DNA from: Odiellus spinosus
Lineage: Eukaryota > Arthropoda > Arachnida > Opiliones > Phalangiidae
Direction of reading: 5' to 3'
Assembly: GCA_963920705.1 (NCBI GenBank)
Contig: OY987231.1
Location: 20,561,024-20,625,023, forward strand
DNA length: 64,000 bases
The translations under genes and the position numbers were made by a program. This document shows positions 12,172 through 24,200 of this stretch, one piece after another. Position 1 is the stretch's first letter. Each line of letters starts with the position of its first letter. The notes below the pieces were generated by a model. The model made no database searches and had not been told where the DNA came from. It was given only the letters and a program-made list of their open reading frames with translations.

Positions 12172-13743
12172 AGATGATGATGGGCCCAATACATAGAACC
12201 CTACCGGGTTCTAAGAATACCAGAGCTGGATTGAAGCGTTCTTAAGAAACTATAGAATATTAAAATGTCAAAAACATATAGGTCATTTGTTTTACGATAT
12301 AGGACATAGTCTATTTCTGCAGCGTAATTAACAATAATTTTTATATGAAAGGTAGGACTTCCTGATTAGGAGCTTTTACGAAAATACCGCACGAAAGCAA
12401 TCTTATGTGCACTGCCATAACACGCGAGAATGAACTGTGTGGGCTCTACAATAGCCACGTGACCATAGGGATGACGTAGTATTGCGGATATGTCGAACAT
12501 AGATTTATTTTTACCGATTTTTCCGTAAATGCTTCTCAATTTCCGTTTGGAGTTCTTGAAAAATGTTTTACAACTTCACTTTAATTTACAAAAACTTGCC
12601 ACCGATTTATTTTAAATTTAATCATGTTAAATCTAAAGGATAAAGCTAATCTGAAGCTTATCAAAGAGTGTTTTCAAATATTTCACGCAAACCACCCTAA
12701 AGTACGCTTAGCTTTGTTAAATAACTATACATTAGCGAAAACGTTTCGTTATTCATCTTCACTATCTCTTTAAATTTCTTGAAAGTTAATTTTTGTAATT
12801 TGGGAGTACCCAGCTAGGATATATAATCATTGAAGACATTGCGGCAAGGACGAGAAAAACCGAACCTTAATTGGTTTGAGTAAAATAGCCGAAGCTTTTA
12901 AAATAATGAAACACTATTGTTTCGAAGTATCTAGCTAGGTTAGCTTTTAAAAACGAGTTTGCCAGCATCGTTTATTTATCTTTTAAAATGAGAACAACAG
13001 TGCTAGAGTTCCCTCTCAGTGTTTAGTTTCCAACACAGCTCTTTCGGTTCAACGCGAAAGAAAGCCTCTTGCACGTACGGAACTTTCGGCGATCGATTTT
13101 GCTGGTCCTTCCCATATGTTTATAGAAATACGTTAAAAGCACGAAACCAGTCCGTTCGCTTCGGTAATTGCCCCACACACACACAGAAATCGAAGAAAGA
13201 AAAAACAGTACAAGGTTCGGAAATGGAAACTAAAAGGTAACGAATACGTCGCCAAACCTACCGTATACTCTGGTGCCCCGAGTAACACGCGAGCTAAAAT
13301 TGGGTGGACTGTGTTTATAGGGAAACAGTTTTCCAATATTATTGGCGCAGAAAATAGATAATATCAGAAGGAAATAATAGGAAAAGAGACTTAGGGAGAA
13401 CTATGTAAGCTCGTTTATTCAATGTACCCGACGACAAAACTCAGTTCAATTTAGCTACCCCACCACAATCATTATGACAAAGCTCCCACCAAAATTCGAA
13501 CATAAAATAGGGGAAAACAGGTATACTTTTTCCATAAACGTATGGCCAAATAGGGACCAATATTCTAAAGATAAGAACCAAATAAGAACCAATGAAAACA
13601 TCACAATTAATTATTTTCTTGAAAAAGATTAATTTGTACAAAGAACTTCTTGCCTTCGAGAAATAGTATGCAAACTAAATGTTAGAATTCTCCGTTATTA
13701 TAAGTGGAAATGGGTGGTTGTCGATGAAGGTTCACGTAATACT
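12172..13743. other. Intergenic, no gene seen
   Basis: AT-rich sequence. Overlapping frames of 66-73 codons on both strands (13019-13641) show no domain, codon or splice support. No RNA gene was recognised. Confidence 0.45.
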
Positions 13744-13871
13744 CGGTTTATTTTAAAAGGTTGCAACTTTAATTACCTGATGATGCGCCTGTAAGATGCG
13801 AAACTAGTCGTCATGAGTGCGAGTTTAATTTTCATTGCGTAATTTCATTTGCAACGTTTTAAAATAAACCG
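13744..13871. mobile_element. 128-bp MITE with 23-bp TIRs and ACT target duplication
   Basis: The left end CGGTTTATTTTAAAAGGTTG (13744) is matched by the complement at 13849-13871 with one mismatch. ACT flanks both sides (13741-13743 and 13872-13874), a 3-bp duplication as in PIF/Harbinger-type elements. The middle carries CTGATGATGCGCCTGTAAG followed by GCGAAACTAGTCGTC, which can fold on itself. No coding capacity. Confidence 0.75.
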
Positions 13872-14561
13872 ACTGTCTATTAAACGCAAGTTGTCATCGT
13901 AATTATTTTGAATAGTTTTTTAAACTCAATTTATTTCCGTTGGTCATTTGAAAGTCGATCACTTGGAAGCAAATCTTTAGTAAAATCTTAGGGAAAAGTA
14001 TCTCATAAAGCAGAAAAACTCTCTTATTCAAATCGCGGGAAACTCGAGAAGAAAGCTTTGCAAAAAAATCCAAAAAAACTCCAAAGGGTGTAAAAAAATT
14101 GCCTCACTTTCGTGAAATTACAATCCTTCAGTTCTTCCAAACTATTTCGAAGGCTTATTTTTATCCTCATTCATTCTACCCCGGTAGCTTTTTTTTTTCT
14201 CCTCCGGTTTTGACAGTGATTTAAGGATCGTAAGGGTACTAAACCTATTACTTGTTTCTCTAAGTTGCGGAGAAAATCTACCTTTATAAGCTATATTAAA
14301 GTAATATCAAGAATTCTCTGTTCCTCGGTAATATTTTTTACCACTAGCCTTTTGTATCGGTTATAATATAGAAATTGATCCCAGAATTCCCAATTGTTTT
14401 TTGTTTATAAGCTTTATCTCTGTTTCTCCCAGAAAACATGTTGACCACATCGAGTTGAAGAATTTTCTTCTATTTTAATTTCAGAAAATTGATTAACAGA
14501 CATTATGAGCCCCCCTTATGAATCAAAGCTTCTTCGTCAAACTCGAAGAAACAATAACCCA
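13872..14561. other. Intergenic, no gene seen
   Basis: Nothing beyond AT-rich non-coding sequence was seen. Confidence 0.4.
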
Positions 14562-14565
14562 TTAA

Positions 14566-14976
14566 AGGGAGGATGCAACCTAACAACAAGTGATTTTTTA
14601 TCGATTCCTTATTGTTTAAATAGGCCTAATCCACTATTTAAAAAATTTACAAACCAATATTAAACTAGAAATAAATTTAAAACTTACCCTGAAAATAGGC
14701 TTAGTGGGATTCATGGAGCTCCTGTTTTCCTCGCGTGTAAGGTCTCACGACCAATCGCGCGCGACGTAAGTCTCGTGGAGATCTCGCGTGAACGACGGGC
14801 CTTTGCTCATTGGTCGCTAGACCTTACACGGACGCGATTCAGGATCTCCATGAATCCCGCTAAGCCTATTTTCAGGGTAAGTTTTAAATTTATTTCTATT
14901 TTAATATTTGCATTAGGTCTATTTAAACGATAAGGAATCGATAAAAAATCACTTGTAATTAGGTTGCATTCTCCCT
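14566..14976. mobile_element. 411-bp MITE with TTAA target duplication
   Basis: TTAA flanks the element at 14562-14565 and 14977-14980. The left end AGGGAGGATGCAACCTAA pairs with the right end TTAGGTTGCATTCTCCCT, and the arms continue to pair for about 190 bp around a GC-richer loop (about 14720-14840). TTAA duplications are diagnostic of piggyBac- or Kolobok-type transposition. No transposase ORF is present, so it is non-autonomous. Confidence 0.85.
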
Positions 14977-15173
14977 TTAACGGTTACGGTCCATAGCTAA
15001 TCTTATTGTGGAAACGCCCCTTATTTTCACAAAAATTGGCCTTAAAAACTATTACTCCGGTGAGACCTAGTCATGGAATATTGATTCCACAATGATTTAG
15101 TCAAATTAATTAGTAAATAAAGAACAACGCAATAATAAACTATCGTCATTGATCTCCCATTGTTATTTCTCAT

Positions 15174-15357
15174 AGCTGCGTTCACACTAGAGACTTTGAA
15201 ACCGTTTTAAACCGATTTGGAAAGGTGAAATTATAAAATTTTGGGAGTCATCCCTGGTAGACTTTTGATCAAGAAACCAAATTAATATCTAAAAAAGTCG
15301 ATTTGAACATTTGAAACGGTTTGAAAACGGTTCCAAAGTGTCAAGTGTGAACGTAGC
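15174..15357. mobile_element. MITE with AGCTGCGTTCACACT ends
   Basis: The left end AGCTGCGTTCACACTAG (15174) is mirrored by AGTGTGAACGTAGCT at the right end (to 15358). Internal arms also pair (TTTGAAACCGTTTTAAACC against TTTGAAACGGTTTGAAAAC inverted). CAT flanks both ends, a possible 3-bp target duplication. Related to the partial repeats at 1578, 2996 and 27877. Confidence 0.7.
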
Positions 15358-15644
15358 TCATGTAATTGCTCTAAACCGAAAAAAAAACTTTAACCATCAG
15401 CTCATAGGGGGCCATCTAGTTACTTTATACAGTTTTCTAGCTAGACCTATTGATTTTTGTTTCCGTCGTCTGATCCTCCACGCGTTTGGAATCTGTCTGC
15501 TAACTTTCTTATCTAACGAGTTATGCATTTAATTTCTTATTGTTTACAAACTAAATATAATGATGTTTCATAATTAAAAATTTAGTTATTGTTCGTAGTA
15601 AAAATCAGTATTTTGAAACCCGCGATCCTGAATTGTATTAAACG

Positions 15645-18600
15645 ATGTCGGATTCCAATTTGGGTAATATTTAGTTTAAATTGGGTGTTTAACGCGATTG
15701 TTTCGTTAATTATTTACTTATTACATTTTTTTGTGAATATTTGAAAGATGAACCCACAATTTACGATATGCCTGATGTGCAAATTAAACCAGATGATTTC
15801 CACGAGTATAGAGATCAATTTTCAGGATCTCCAATAATAATAGATAATGGTTAATATATTTTTTTCTTTACACTACAAAATTTAAATTAATTTTAATAAA
15901 TTTAGAATAATCAAATTTAAATACTTAGGTTCTTGGGAATGCAGGGCAGGTTTTGAATGCTTCAACAAACCAAAACTGGTTTTTAAAAATCTCATAGTTA
16001 GGAACCGAGGAAAAAAGGTTGATTGTGGGTTATTGAATATAAGTTTTAAGTATTTAACTAATATGTTTTTATTTCGTGAATAGGATTTTGAAACTCAAGT
16101 GGGAAATGATATAAAAAATATAGAACTATTTAGATGGCTTTTGAAAAACCAGTTTGATCGGAATGTTGTGACAAATTTTGAAAATCAAGTATATTTTTAA
16201 GTTAAATATTTAATAAGCTCTCGTAGAAATTCAAAATTATGGATTAACTTTTAGGAAACTATTCTGGACTATATTTTCAGTCATTTGGGAATTACAAAAA
16301 GCAGCGTAGATCATCCCATTGTCATGACTGAAGCCTTTTCTAATCCTAACTTTAGTAGACAGTGTAATAAAAATCTACTAGAAAGTACGCCGTGAAAGCA
16401 GGGACGGAAATAAGCACAAGTCACTGGTCATTTGTCCGATAAATTTTCCAAATGTCCGATAACTTTTTAGTTTTAAGAGGAGGTCACTGGACAAATGTCC
16501 GATAAAAAAAAAGTACTTTCAATACAGGAAATGTAGCATTGTCCGGTAATTTTGTTAAATGTCCGATAACTTTTGAATTTTTAAGGGGGTTACTGGACAT
16601 TTGTCCAATAAGAAAAATTTCTTATCTCCGTCCCTGCGTGAAAGGTTCCTTATTAGATCAACGTCGTCTTCTTATGAGGTTATGGCTTTTCATTGGTTTC
16701 TTGGTGACAAAGACCAGACAAAAGTCTTCTAAAAGGACAAAATATCATTCTAAAAGGACAAAATATCATTCTAAAAGGACAAAATATCATTCTAAAAGGA
16801 CAAAATATGATCAAGAAACCAATTAAGACCAAGCAGACGACTCTGATCAACCAGTAGGGAAACTATTTACGGATATCTTTCAATATAGTGATAAAACCTT
16901 TAAAATGGATACAAATATTAATTTGAAATTGTAATTTTTAATTAGTAATGTCTGAGTTGTTGTTTGAAGCGTATCAAGTTCCTAGCGTTGCCTACGGAGT
17001 GGATTGCTTGTTTTCTCTGTACAAAAATTATGACCAAAAACCACGTATGGGTTTCGAAAAATATTGAATCTTTTATAATATTTTAAAGGATTAATGAAGT
17101 GGTTAAAAATTATTGTCTGATCACTTCATTATCCCTTTAACTCTTATCATCATTTTAATATTTTTCCTTTAAATATAGCCGCATCTAGTCTGATTATAAG
17201 TTGCGGTTACAACACAACTCACATAATTCCAATTCTAAACAATCGCATTGATTTGCCAAAAAGCCAAAGGATTAACATTGGTGGTTGTCAGATGGTTTCT
17301 TATTTACATCGATTATTACAACTCAAGTACCCCACACATTTTGCTTCCGTGACTTTAAGTAGAGCGGAAGTAAGTCTTGAAAATTGACAATGCTAGCACT
17401 TTTAAAGGGATAATAAAATCTGACAAGTAATTTTCTAGGAGCTTTTTAAACAACATATGATGTTTGCGGAATATTATCAAGATGACTTAAATAACCTTAA
17501 CAATCAGGAATTTTACTCAAAACGTGTCCATAAAATTCAGTTGCCATATATTCCAGTAGGTCTTTTTGATTTTTGCCCTTTTTAGTGATAGAGAAACAAC
17601 AAAATCAGATGAACTTTAACGTAGTCTAGTGGCAATCATTGTTTAAATTGCGTAACTAACAATCCAAGTACGTATCTGCCGATTTCCGAATCTTTGAAAG
17701 TAGCCAAGGCTTAGCGGCAATTAAGAAAGACTAATTGAGATTGGTGTCTATTTTTGAACAGTCCTAAACTGTACCGATATTTGAAGAATATACTTTATTT
17801 GTATTTTCTAACAGTTACCGGGCTCTGTTTCAAATAAACCTTACGGGAAAACTGAGAGGTGCGAAGCCATGATTGATAGACTTAAAGATATTCATATGAA
17901 GAAGCGGTCTCTTAATGTATTAAAAAATCATTCATAGATGGATTTGAGTAATAGATTAGTATTAATTACGCGGTTTATAGCTAACAGCTAAAGAAGAAAA
18001 ACTTCAACAACTAAATATGATTCAAGAATTGTACGAAGAAAGAGATTTAGACCTGTTTCAAGTACCTATTAACCGTACGAACTTATATGTATATCATCAG
18101 TATAACTAATTTCAACTTATTTTAAACAAGAGAGCGTTGCGGGAATTTGGTTTTTCTAGTCTGGTAGATTTACAAAATGGAAAAGACAAACTTAGCAAAC
18201 ACATTCAACGGGCCAAAGGCTCATCGTGCGTAAATTATGACACTGTAAGTGATTAAATTACCAAAACAATAGTTTCACTATATAATCGTTGCGAAATTAA
18301 TGTATTTTGAAATAACAGTTAGATGGGGTGGAGCTAGAAAAGTTCCCTGACATTGAAACCTGGATCTTAGCTGTCCGTAAAAAATGGCAGGTACTAGAAG
18401 CTCGTTTAATAGTAACCTTTGAACTTTTCATAATTAGAAATTTTACGGTCATTGATATAGAAATTCAGGGAATTATCTCTAGAAGAGTTGAATCAACCCA
18501 GAAAACACTTCAAAACTGAAGACTTACAATTCTCGATTGAAAATGTATGGTTTACTTATAAAACAAATCTTATTAGGACTATAAAATTGATATTGTATCT

Positions 18601-20074
18601 TAGGAACTGGATATCGATATTCTAAGTACTGAATGGGATGAATTTGAGGGTCCGGTTAAGCTTCAAGAACTCGAGGACATCTTAAATGAATATGAAGGCG
18701 AATTCAACAAGTAAATTATCCTAATTGCGAAGGCGTGTGTTTGGGTATGGTTGGGAAATTTCCTTGGTCCGACCTTAAATTTGTATAAAAGGGTGCTAAA
18801 CCCTTACCCAAAAAAGTTATCTTAAGAAGTCTTGGGGAAGTCTTTCGGGTGTCTTACGTAGTCTCAAGAGGTCTTGGGGAAGTCTTTCACAGTGTCAAGA
18901 AGCCTTGGAGAAGTCGTAATGACTTCCCCAAGACAAGTCAGCGAAAAGAGGCGTAAAATAATACTAAATTGAAGAATACCTCTCTCACCTCAGTTTGAAA
19001 TAAATTATACCTTTTTAGGGCAGCCAATACTTGGCCCGTTTTGTAACTTACGGTCTGTAAAGACGCGAGTAATAAAGTTAAGCCCCTGCATCTTTAGCTT
19101 GATTATAAAGGGAGCGAACGTTACTGCGGGTTAGATAAGTGACAATTTCGTAATCTATTTTACAATAGGCGTGCGCGTTGGTAGCTTCGGGAATGCCGTG
19201 GCCCGACCTTAAATTTGTCTGGAAAGGCCCTAAAGTTAGGAAAAAGTGCCCAAAACAAGGCTATATTGTAAAATTGTCGGGGAAATTCATTTTAAATATA
19301 TTTTATGTGGTATTGATTTGTTTGTTGTTGAACTGTTCCAACATCATCAGCGTGACATCTGATTAAATCCCAATATATATTTTTTTAAGAGAACACGCTA
19401 TTGGTTGCGAAAGTTCCTTGTCATTTAACTTAGCCGAATATTACCAGTTACATCTTGGCGTTGAACGAACGAGGCAAGTTAAAAACTATTTAAATTGACG
19501 ATAACGAAGTAATTATTTTGTTCTATCGCGAGCAGAGTTTCGGAAATAATATTTCAACCATCTATGATTGGGGTGGAACAGGCGGGCATTGCGGAAGTAG
19601 TCGATAATCTTCTCAAGACTTATTCGATAGAAGAGCAAAAACTACTTTTTAACGTAATTATTCTTAGTAGACTCGAAAAATAACGCCAGTAAATCCCTAA
19701 TATTTTTAGAATGTTTTTCTAACCGGAGGGTTTTCGCGCTTACCTGGGCTAATAACGCGCATGAATGCCGAACTTCAACAAATGTTACCATTTCAATCCG
19801 TATTTAAAGTCACTAAAGCTGGTACGTTTATATCTCAAAGTAATATAATATTTTCACGATAAATTATTAATTTGGATCGACGCGTATGCCTCAATTAGCT
19901 GACAGCGTTTTGGATTCGTGGAATGGCGCTCGAGTATGGTCATTGAACGAAGGGCATAGGAAATATTTCCTTACTAAACAAGAGTATGAAGAAAAGGGCG
20001 GTGATTATCTCAAGGAAAGCACAATTTCTAATGTTTATATACCATCGCCACAGATTGTTAAACCTGTGGTCTAA
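15645..20074 (+). CDS. ACTR5: Actin-related protein 5 (INO80 complex subunit)
   Basis: A 17-exon gene encoding 598 aa. Exons: 15645-15663, 15748-15849, 15929-16017, 16084-16188, 16255-16363, 16946-17044, 17179-17369, 17439-17555, 17815-17916, 17981-18061, 18131-18244, 18319-18390, 18461-18544, 18604-18710, 19536-19653, 19710-19821, 19899-20074. Codon phase carries through every GT-AG junction to the TAA. Family-specific blocks are VDHPIVMTEAFSNPNFSRQ with MSELLFEAYQVPSVAYG, INIGGCQMVSYLHRLLQLKYP, EIIFQPSMIGVEQAGIAE, NVFLTGGFSRLPG and EYEEKGGDYLKE. Arp5 is a nuclear actin-fold protein that, with Ies6, couples the INO80 remodeller to nucleosomes. The region between about residues 278 and 460 is the charged, helical insertion that sets Arp5 apart from actin. 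The length is close to metazoan ACTR5 (about 600 aa). The start is the first ATG, in a 19-nt first coding exon, so it is the least certain part. Introns are short except introns 5 and 14, which hold repeats. Confidence 0.95.
16399..16636. mobile_element. hAT-type MITE in ACTR5 intron 5, 8-bp target duplication
   Basis: The left end CAGGGACGGAAATAAG and right end CTTATCTCCGTCCCTG are near-perfect inverted repeats. CGTGAAAG is duplicated exactly on both sides (16391-16398 and 16637-16644). The interior carries four or five copies of a TTTGTCCGATAA-like motif. The 238-bp size, 8-bp duplication and CAGGG ends fit the hAT superfamily. It lies wholly inside the intron between exons 5 and 6, so it does not disturb the protein. 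Confidence 0.9.
16727..16812. repeat. 21-bp tandem repeat (4 copies) in ACTR5 intron 5
   Basis: The unit TCTAAAAGGACAAAATATCAT repeats about four times head to tail. It is framed by a short inverted repeat (ATTGGTTTCTTG at about 16693 and CAAGAAACCAAT at about 16813). The apparent 95-codon frame covering it (16539-16826) also runs through the neighbouring MITE and is not a gene. Confidence 0.75.
18711..19535. other. ACTR5 intron 14 with degenerate internal repeats
   Basis: This is the longest ACTR5 intron. Near 18820-18940 the motif GTCTTGGGGAAGTCTTTC recurs in direct copies and once inverted. A segment around 18730-18800 with GACCTTAAATTTGT resembles one at 19165-19250. The 62-codon frame at 19178-19366 lies in this intron and has no support. 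Confidence 0.5.
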
Positions 20075-20126
20075 GATTCTGCTTTCTCTAAAAAAACTCT
20101 TGTTACAGTATTTTAACTATTTTTGC

Positions 20127-20132
20127 AATAAA
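20127..20132 (+). terminator. Polyadenylation signal of ACTR5
   Basis: AATAAA 53 nt after the ACTR5 stop codon, followed by a T/GT-rich stretch. Confidence 0.7.
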
Positions 20133-20277
20133 TTTCTGTGTTTTTAACGAATGAAAATTAAGTTACTAGACCAAACATTGTGGTTTGTATACTTCTATAC
20201 GTTCCGAATATTATTATCAAATAATATACAGGCCAGTAAAGGAGGTGGCTCAAATCCATGATTTATTTTCCTAAGAT

Positions 20278-20613
20278 CAGAAGTAGATGAAACCTTCCTT
20301 TGAAGTCTACTACTCTAATGTTCCATATAGCGCTCCTCTCTGTATTGGTAAAATTCCCAATTTTACGAGATCGGAGGGGTCCTACTTCATACCTCCTGTC
20401 TACGGAAAATTGCAAATTCTCTCTCTCCACAAACGACGACGTTTTTTGACGAACTCCAAGGCTGCTAGAGATATTCGCTGGACGAACTCCCGCTCCGAAA
20501 ATATCTACCGTTAGGAGGCGTACGAATCGCGCTTTTTGAAACTAACCCATACAGAGAGGGGTAGACAAGACCCGGGAGTAATATACTTCAAAGGAGGGTT
20601 TCATCGGCTTCTG
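20278..20613. mobile_element. CAGAAG-family MITE, copy 1
   Basis: The ends CAGAAGTAGATGAAACC (20278) and GGTTTCATCGGCTTCTG (to 20613) are inverted repeats that continue into TTTGAAGTCTACTACTC / GAGTAATATACTTCAAA. CTAAGAT is duplicated on both sides (20271-20277 and 20614-20620), 7 bp, or 8 if the first C is included. The interior has GC-richer runs but no transposase; the 75-codon frame here is just the repeat. It sits between the convergent 3' ends of ACTR5 and the RabGAP gene. Other copies: 30836, 61719, 63806. Confidence 0.88.
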
Positions 20614-21167
20614 CTAAGATCCATATCCACATCATAGTCTCGGTGTTTTTGTTAAAATTTACAGCTGTATGGCTGGCTTATACATTGAATTAGCTTTATC
20701 ATCTATTTAGCCCTATGAATATTAATAATTAACAGATGCATATGGGGAGGGTATTAGAGGAAAGTACATCGTATAAGTCCAATAACACTAGACTGCTAAA
20801 AACGAAAAGAATGTTACAATTTACAGAGTTTTTCTCTTGCCCTATCTTAAGCTCCGTTCCCACTGTAACTAAAGACATTTTGAAAAGCGTTTTCAAACCG
20901 GATTGAATCTTGAAATATCCTATTTGCAATTGTAGATCAAACATATTTACTATTAACACCAAAATTTTGCGAAACCTACCATTCTATAACGGTTAAATAA
21001 TCTCCTTCATTAACGATAAAATATTTTAATACATTTTTGTACATACATATTCTGGCTATATTACAATACTCGTAAGTACAGAAAAGTTTATTCTGTAACT
21101 TTAAATACATTTATTTCTTCAGTTTAATATTTTCCCACCATGAAGAGGTAAAATCTTTCAGTCTTGT
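20614..21167. other. Convergent intergenic spacer
   Basis: AT-rich spacer between the 3' ends of ACTR5 (+) and the RabGAP (-). The 77-codon minus frame at 20729-20962 has no support. Confidence 0.4.
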
Positions 21168-21173
21168 ATTTAT
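21168..21173 (-). terminator. Possible polyadenylation signal of the RabGAP gene
   Basis: TTTATT on the plus strand, i.e. AATAAA on the coding strand, about 92 nt past the stop codon. Further copies nearby (for example at about 21110) make the choice uncertain. Confidence 0.4.
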
Positions 21174-21264
21174 TGTTATATGTTATTCGCGCTTACAATA
21201 ACATTTTACAATGGAAAACAGATTTTGGCGAGTGTAAATGTGATTTTACATATATTTATTAATA

Positions 21265-24200
21265 CTACTTCTTGTCATCTTTGGATTTTGAAAATAGGTT
21301 ATGTATTATTTGACTAGCGGATGATGTTCTTGTTGAGCGAGTAATCATATGCGGTTCTGATTTGACTCTCTTTGCCTTTTCTTTTACGCCCCTAGTTGTC
21401 GAAGCTGAGCTAGCCTCTGACTCGGTGCATATGTTAATAGAGGCTCTTCTTGGTAACCTCGATCTCGTGAATCGAGAGGGTCTCATCTTATTGGTGTAAG
21501 GACATACTTCGACCACTGGATCATTTGTCCATAATTTCTAAAAAAAAATTAAATTCGCTATAGAATTCGCTTTCAGTTAAAAGTTTAAGTACATTGTACC
21601 TCTTGTCCTTCTCGGGTCCATTTGAGTATAGCCTCATCGTCATCGTAACAGCCTGAACAGCTTATAACTGTAAGTTCTTCATTACACCTGTCCATATCAA
21701 TAAAATCAGTCTTAGATTACAAATTAGGGTCTAGAATAGCTTTTCACGCACTTGGTTTTCAGTAAACATTTAATGGGTTTATCGGAAATTTTTATTTTCT
21801 CCACCAAAGTTAAGTCTAGAGAATACGGTTGCTCGGTACTTGTACTTGACATGACACTGGCCGTATCGCTAGCCGCTCCCTTTTGTCCATTTAAATAGCC
21901 GCTTCCCCAGTCTTTTAGATGAAGGAAATCGTGTTGAGAATCGATTCCGAGTATCCGATTTACAATTGGACCATCAGCTGCGCTGGTACTTTCATCGTGG
22001 CTCTCGCCATTCGTCGAAGAACAGATTTTGGAGCCGTCGTCGCCACTTGTCCAAGACCTGTTATTGGTTTCGTTTTCGTGGTTAAAAGTTAAAACTACTT
22101 CAAAAAATTAGAAACTACTTACTTGTTATGCCTCAGTCCAGTCATTTCGTTGTCTATACTCTGAGCTTCAGCGTCTCCAATGTTAATTATAACACTTGGC
22201 GCGTATTGAATCTCTTCAACGCTAGATTCGTGGAAAGTTTCTGGTTCGTCGTCGATTTCTTGTACTTCTGGTTCTTCCGTGGTGAAAGATAGGCTATTTT
22301 CTCTATCAAGCAGCCGTAGGGACTCTAGCAAAATATTGGTAGAAGCTCTCTGATCCATGGTTGACGTTCTTCTAGGAGCGTTCGTAAGCGGTTTACCAAA
22401 CTCATCATCAGTGTATGCCACGAACAAGTCATCGTACTCGTAACTGTCCCATGTCGTAATAGAGTACAAAGTCTCGGCGCTCGCGTAGTGAAAAATAGCC
22501 TCAGCGCTGACCGATTTCCATTTGTATAGTGATTGTTTTCTATACAGAATTTGGTTCAAGTCTGGCATGGAGAAACTTCGATCTCTGTACTTTTTTTTTA
22601 ATTGCCTTTTCATTTCCTGAATTTCTGCAACAATTTTTGACCATCGGCCAGTCTGTGTTGAAGAAGAACGACTATGTTTGCTACTAGATCCATCTAACGT
22701 TATACTTCCCAAGGCAGTTATTGTGTACAGATTTCGGTTGAAACCCCACCCGTGCAATTGTCTACCATAGGAAGTATACGCTGGATCACTATCCGAAGTT
22801 TCGCCATGGTCATAGCGTCTGCTGGTACTTAAATTTTCATAACAGAACCTTTCATTGTTTATTGAGGTAAAGTCCTGATTCGCACCTTCCGCGAGACTAC
22901 AGGTGTCTAACACTTTAGGAGAAGAATTAGCAACTGTTTCGAAATTGTCACTATCAACAACAGTGGACGCGTCGCTGCTAGTTCTTGTAGTATGACACGC
23001 AAGTTCACATTTTTCCAGCAATAATGTCTGAATATTTTCTTCGTCGTGGAGTTTGGACTGCTTGGGAGTATTCGAACCACTTTTATAATCATTTGGTTCT
23101 TCAAGGGTGGTGTAGCAAACTTCAAAATCGGCTTTATCACTCACGCAACCATTGCTACTTTCTCGTCTACTAGACGTCAAAGTTGTCGTCGTCGACGAGT
23201 AGCAACCGCTATCATTTCGTTCTCTGAAGAATGGATTATCGTTTTGTACACTCGGACTCTCCACCTGGTTCTGGAAATACAATTGATAGTTAAGACTAGT
23301 TCGCGAGTTTTTGTATAACATTTCTGGTGGCGCGCGTACTTGAGAATCACGAACTACAGAATTTTCTTCCACCGATCTTCCAGTTAAGGGTGAATACACG
23401 GTGCTACAACTTCTCGAGAGAATTGAAAGAATGTCGTAAAATAATATAGAACCTTCGTCAGTACCAACAATAACGCATCCGTTGACTTGCAAAAGAGATG
23501 ACACGGCAAATGTTGAATCACCACAATCCAAGTCCTGTACGATATAAAGTTAGACGTTGCGTAATTTTGAATAATAATAAAAATCAAACCGTTTGGCTGC
23601 TTTTGGTAGCTTGATTGCCCGAAACGTCGTACAGCAGTCGACAAGACATATCTTGATGATCCCATAACTGAAGCACCGACGATCCTCGCAGAGTAATCCA
23701 CACACCACTTGTACCGAGAACCACCAAGGATATGTAATCCATACCATTTGTCGATGTCTGGAAGTTATCTTCAGTATCGAACGTTCTGTAATAATATTTT
23801 ATTAAGCAAAGTAACAAAAACGAACCATGAATCCCAAACTTTACTTAAGATTTGTGACTATTATGCGATTTCCACTGGCGCACCATAGTTTACCATTGAT
23901 AAGACAAAGACAGGTTACTGGAGACGAACCAACTGACACGTAAAATATGTCTGGTTTTGATACATCTTTGTGGTTCTGTTGATACACACACATTAATTTT
24001 TTTTATGGTTTTAGAATTTAAATTTAAATTAACTATTTAAATGGTAATGTTTACAAACCTGTATGACAGCCACTGTTCCATCAGCAAGTCCAGCGTAAAC
24101 TTGAATTAAACCGTTTTCTTCAGCTGAAGACATGCTGAGAACTGAATCATTTAAAGACACTTCCCATACATATTTTCTTAAAAAATAAAACGAATGAAGG

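Noticed and set aside
1..15600. tRNA or other small RNA genes in the gene-free left part
   Set aside because: I looked for A/B-box pairs and cloverleaf stems on both strands and found none convincing. A tRNAscan-SE or Infernal run would be needed to exclude them.
16539..16826. 95-codon ORF with a KRTKYHS repeat as a small repetitive protein
   Set aside because: It runs through a hAT MITE end and a tandem repeat inside an ACTR5 intron. No splice or start support.
20287..20514. 75-codon ORF starting MKPSFEVYYSNVPYSAP, found again at 30966 and 61864
   Set aside because: It is a frame through the CAGAAG MITE. The copies differ by frame-breaking indels, and the start codon lies in the inverted terminal repeat.
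22119..23531. The 470-codon open frame as a stand-alone gene starting at its own ATG
   Set aside because: It is the large internal exon (22123-23534) of the RabGAP-propeller gene. A good acceptor precedes it and the upstream exons join it in phase with propeller blades on both sides.
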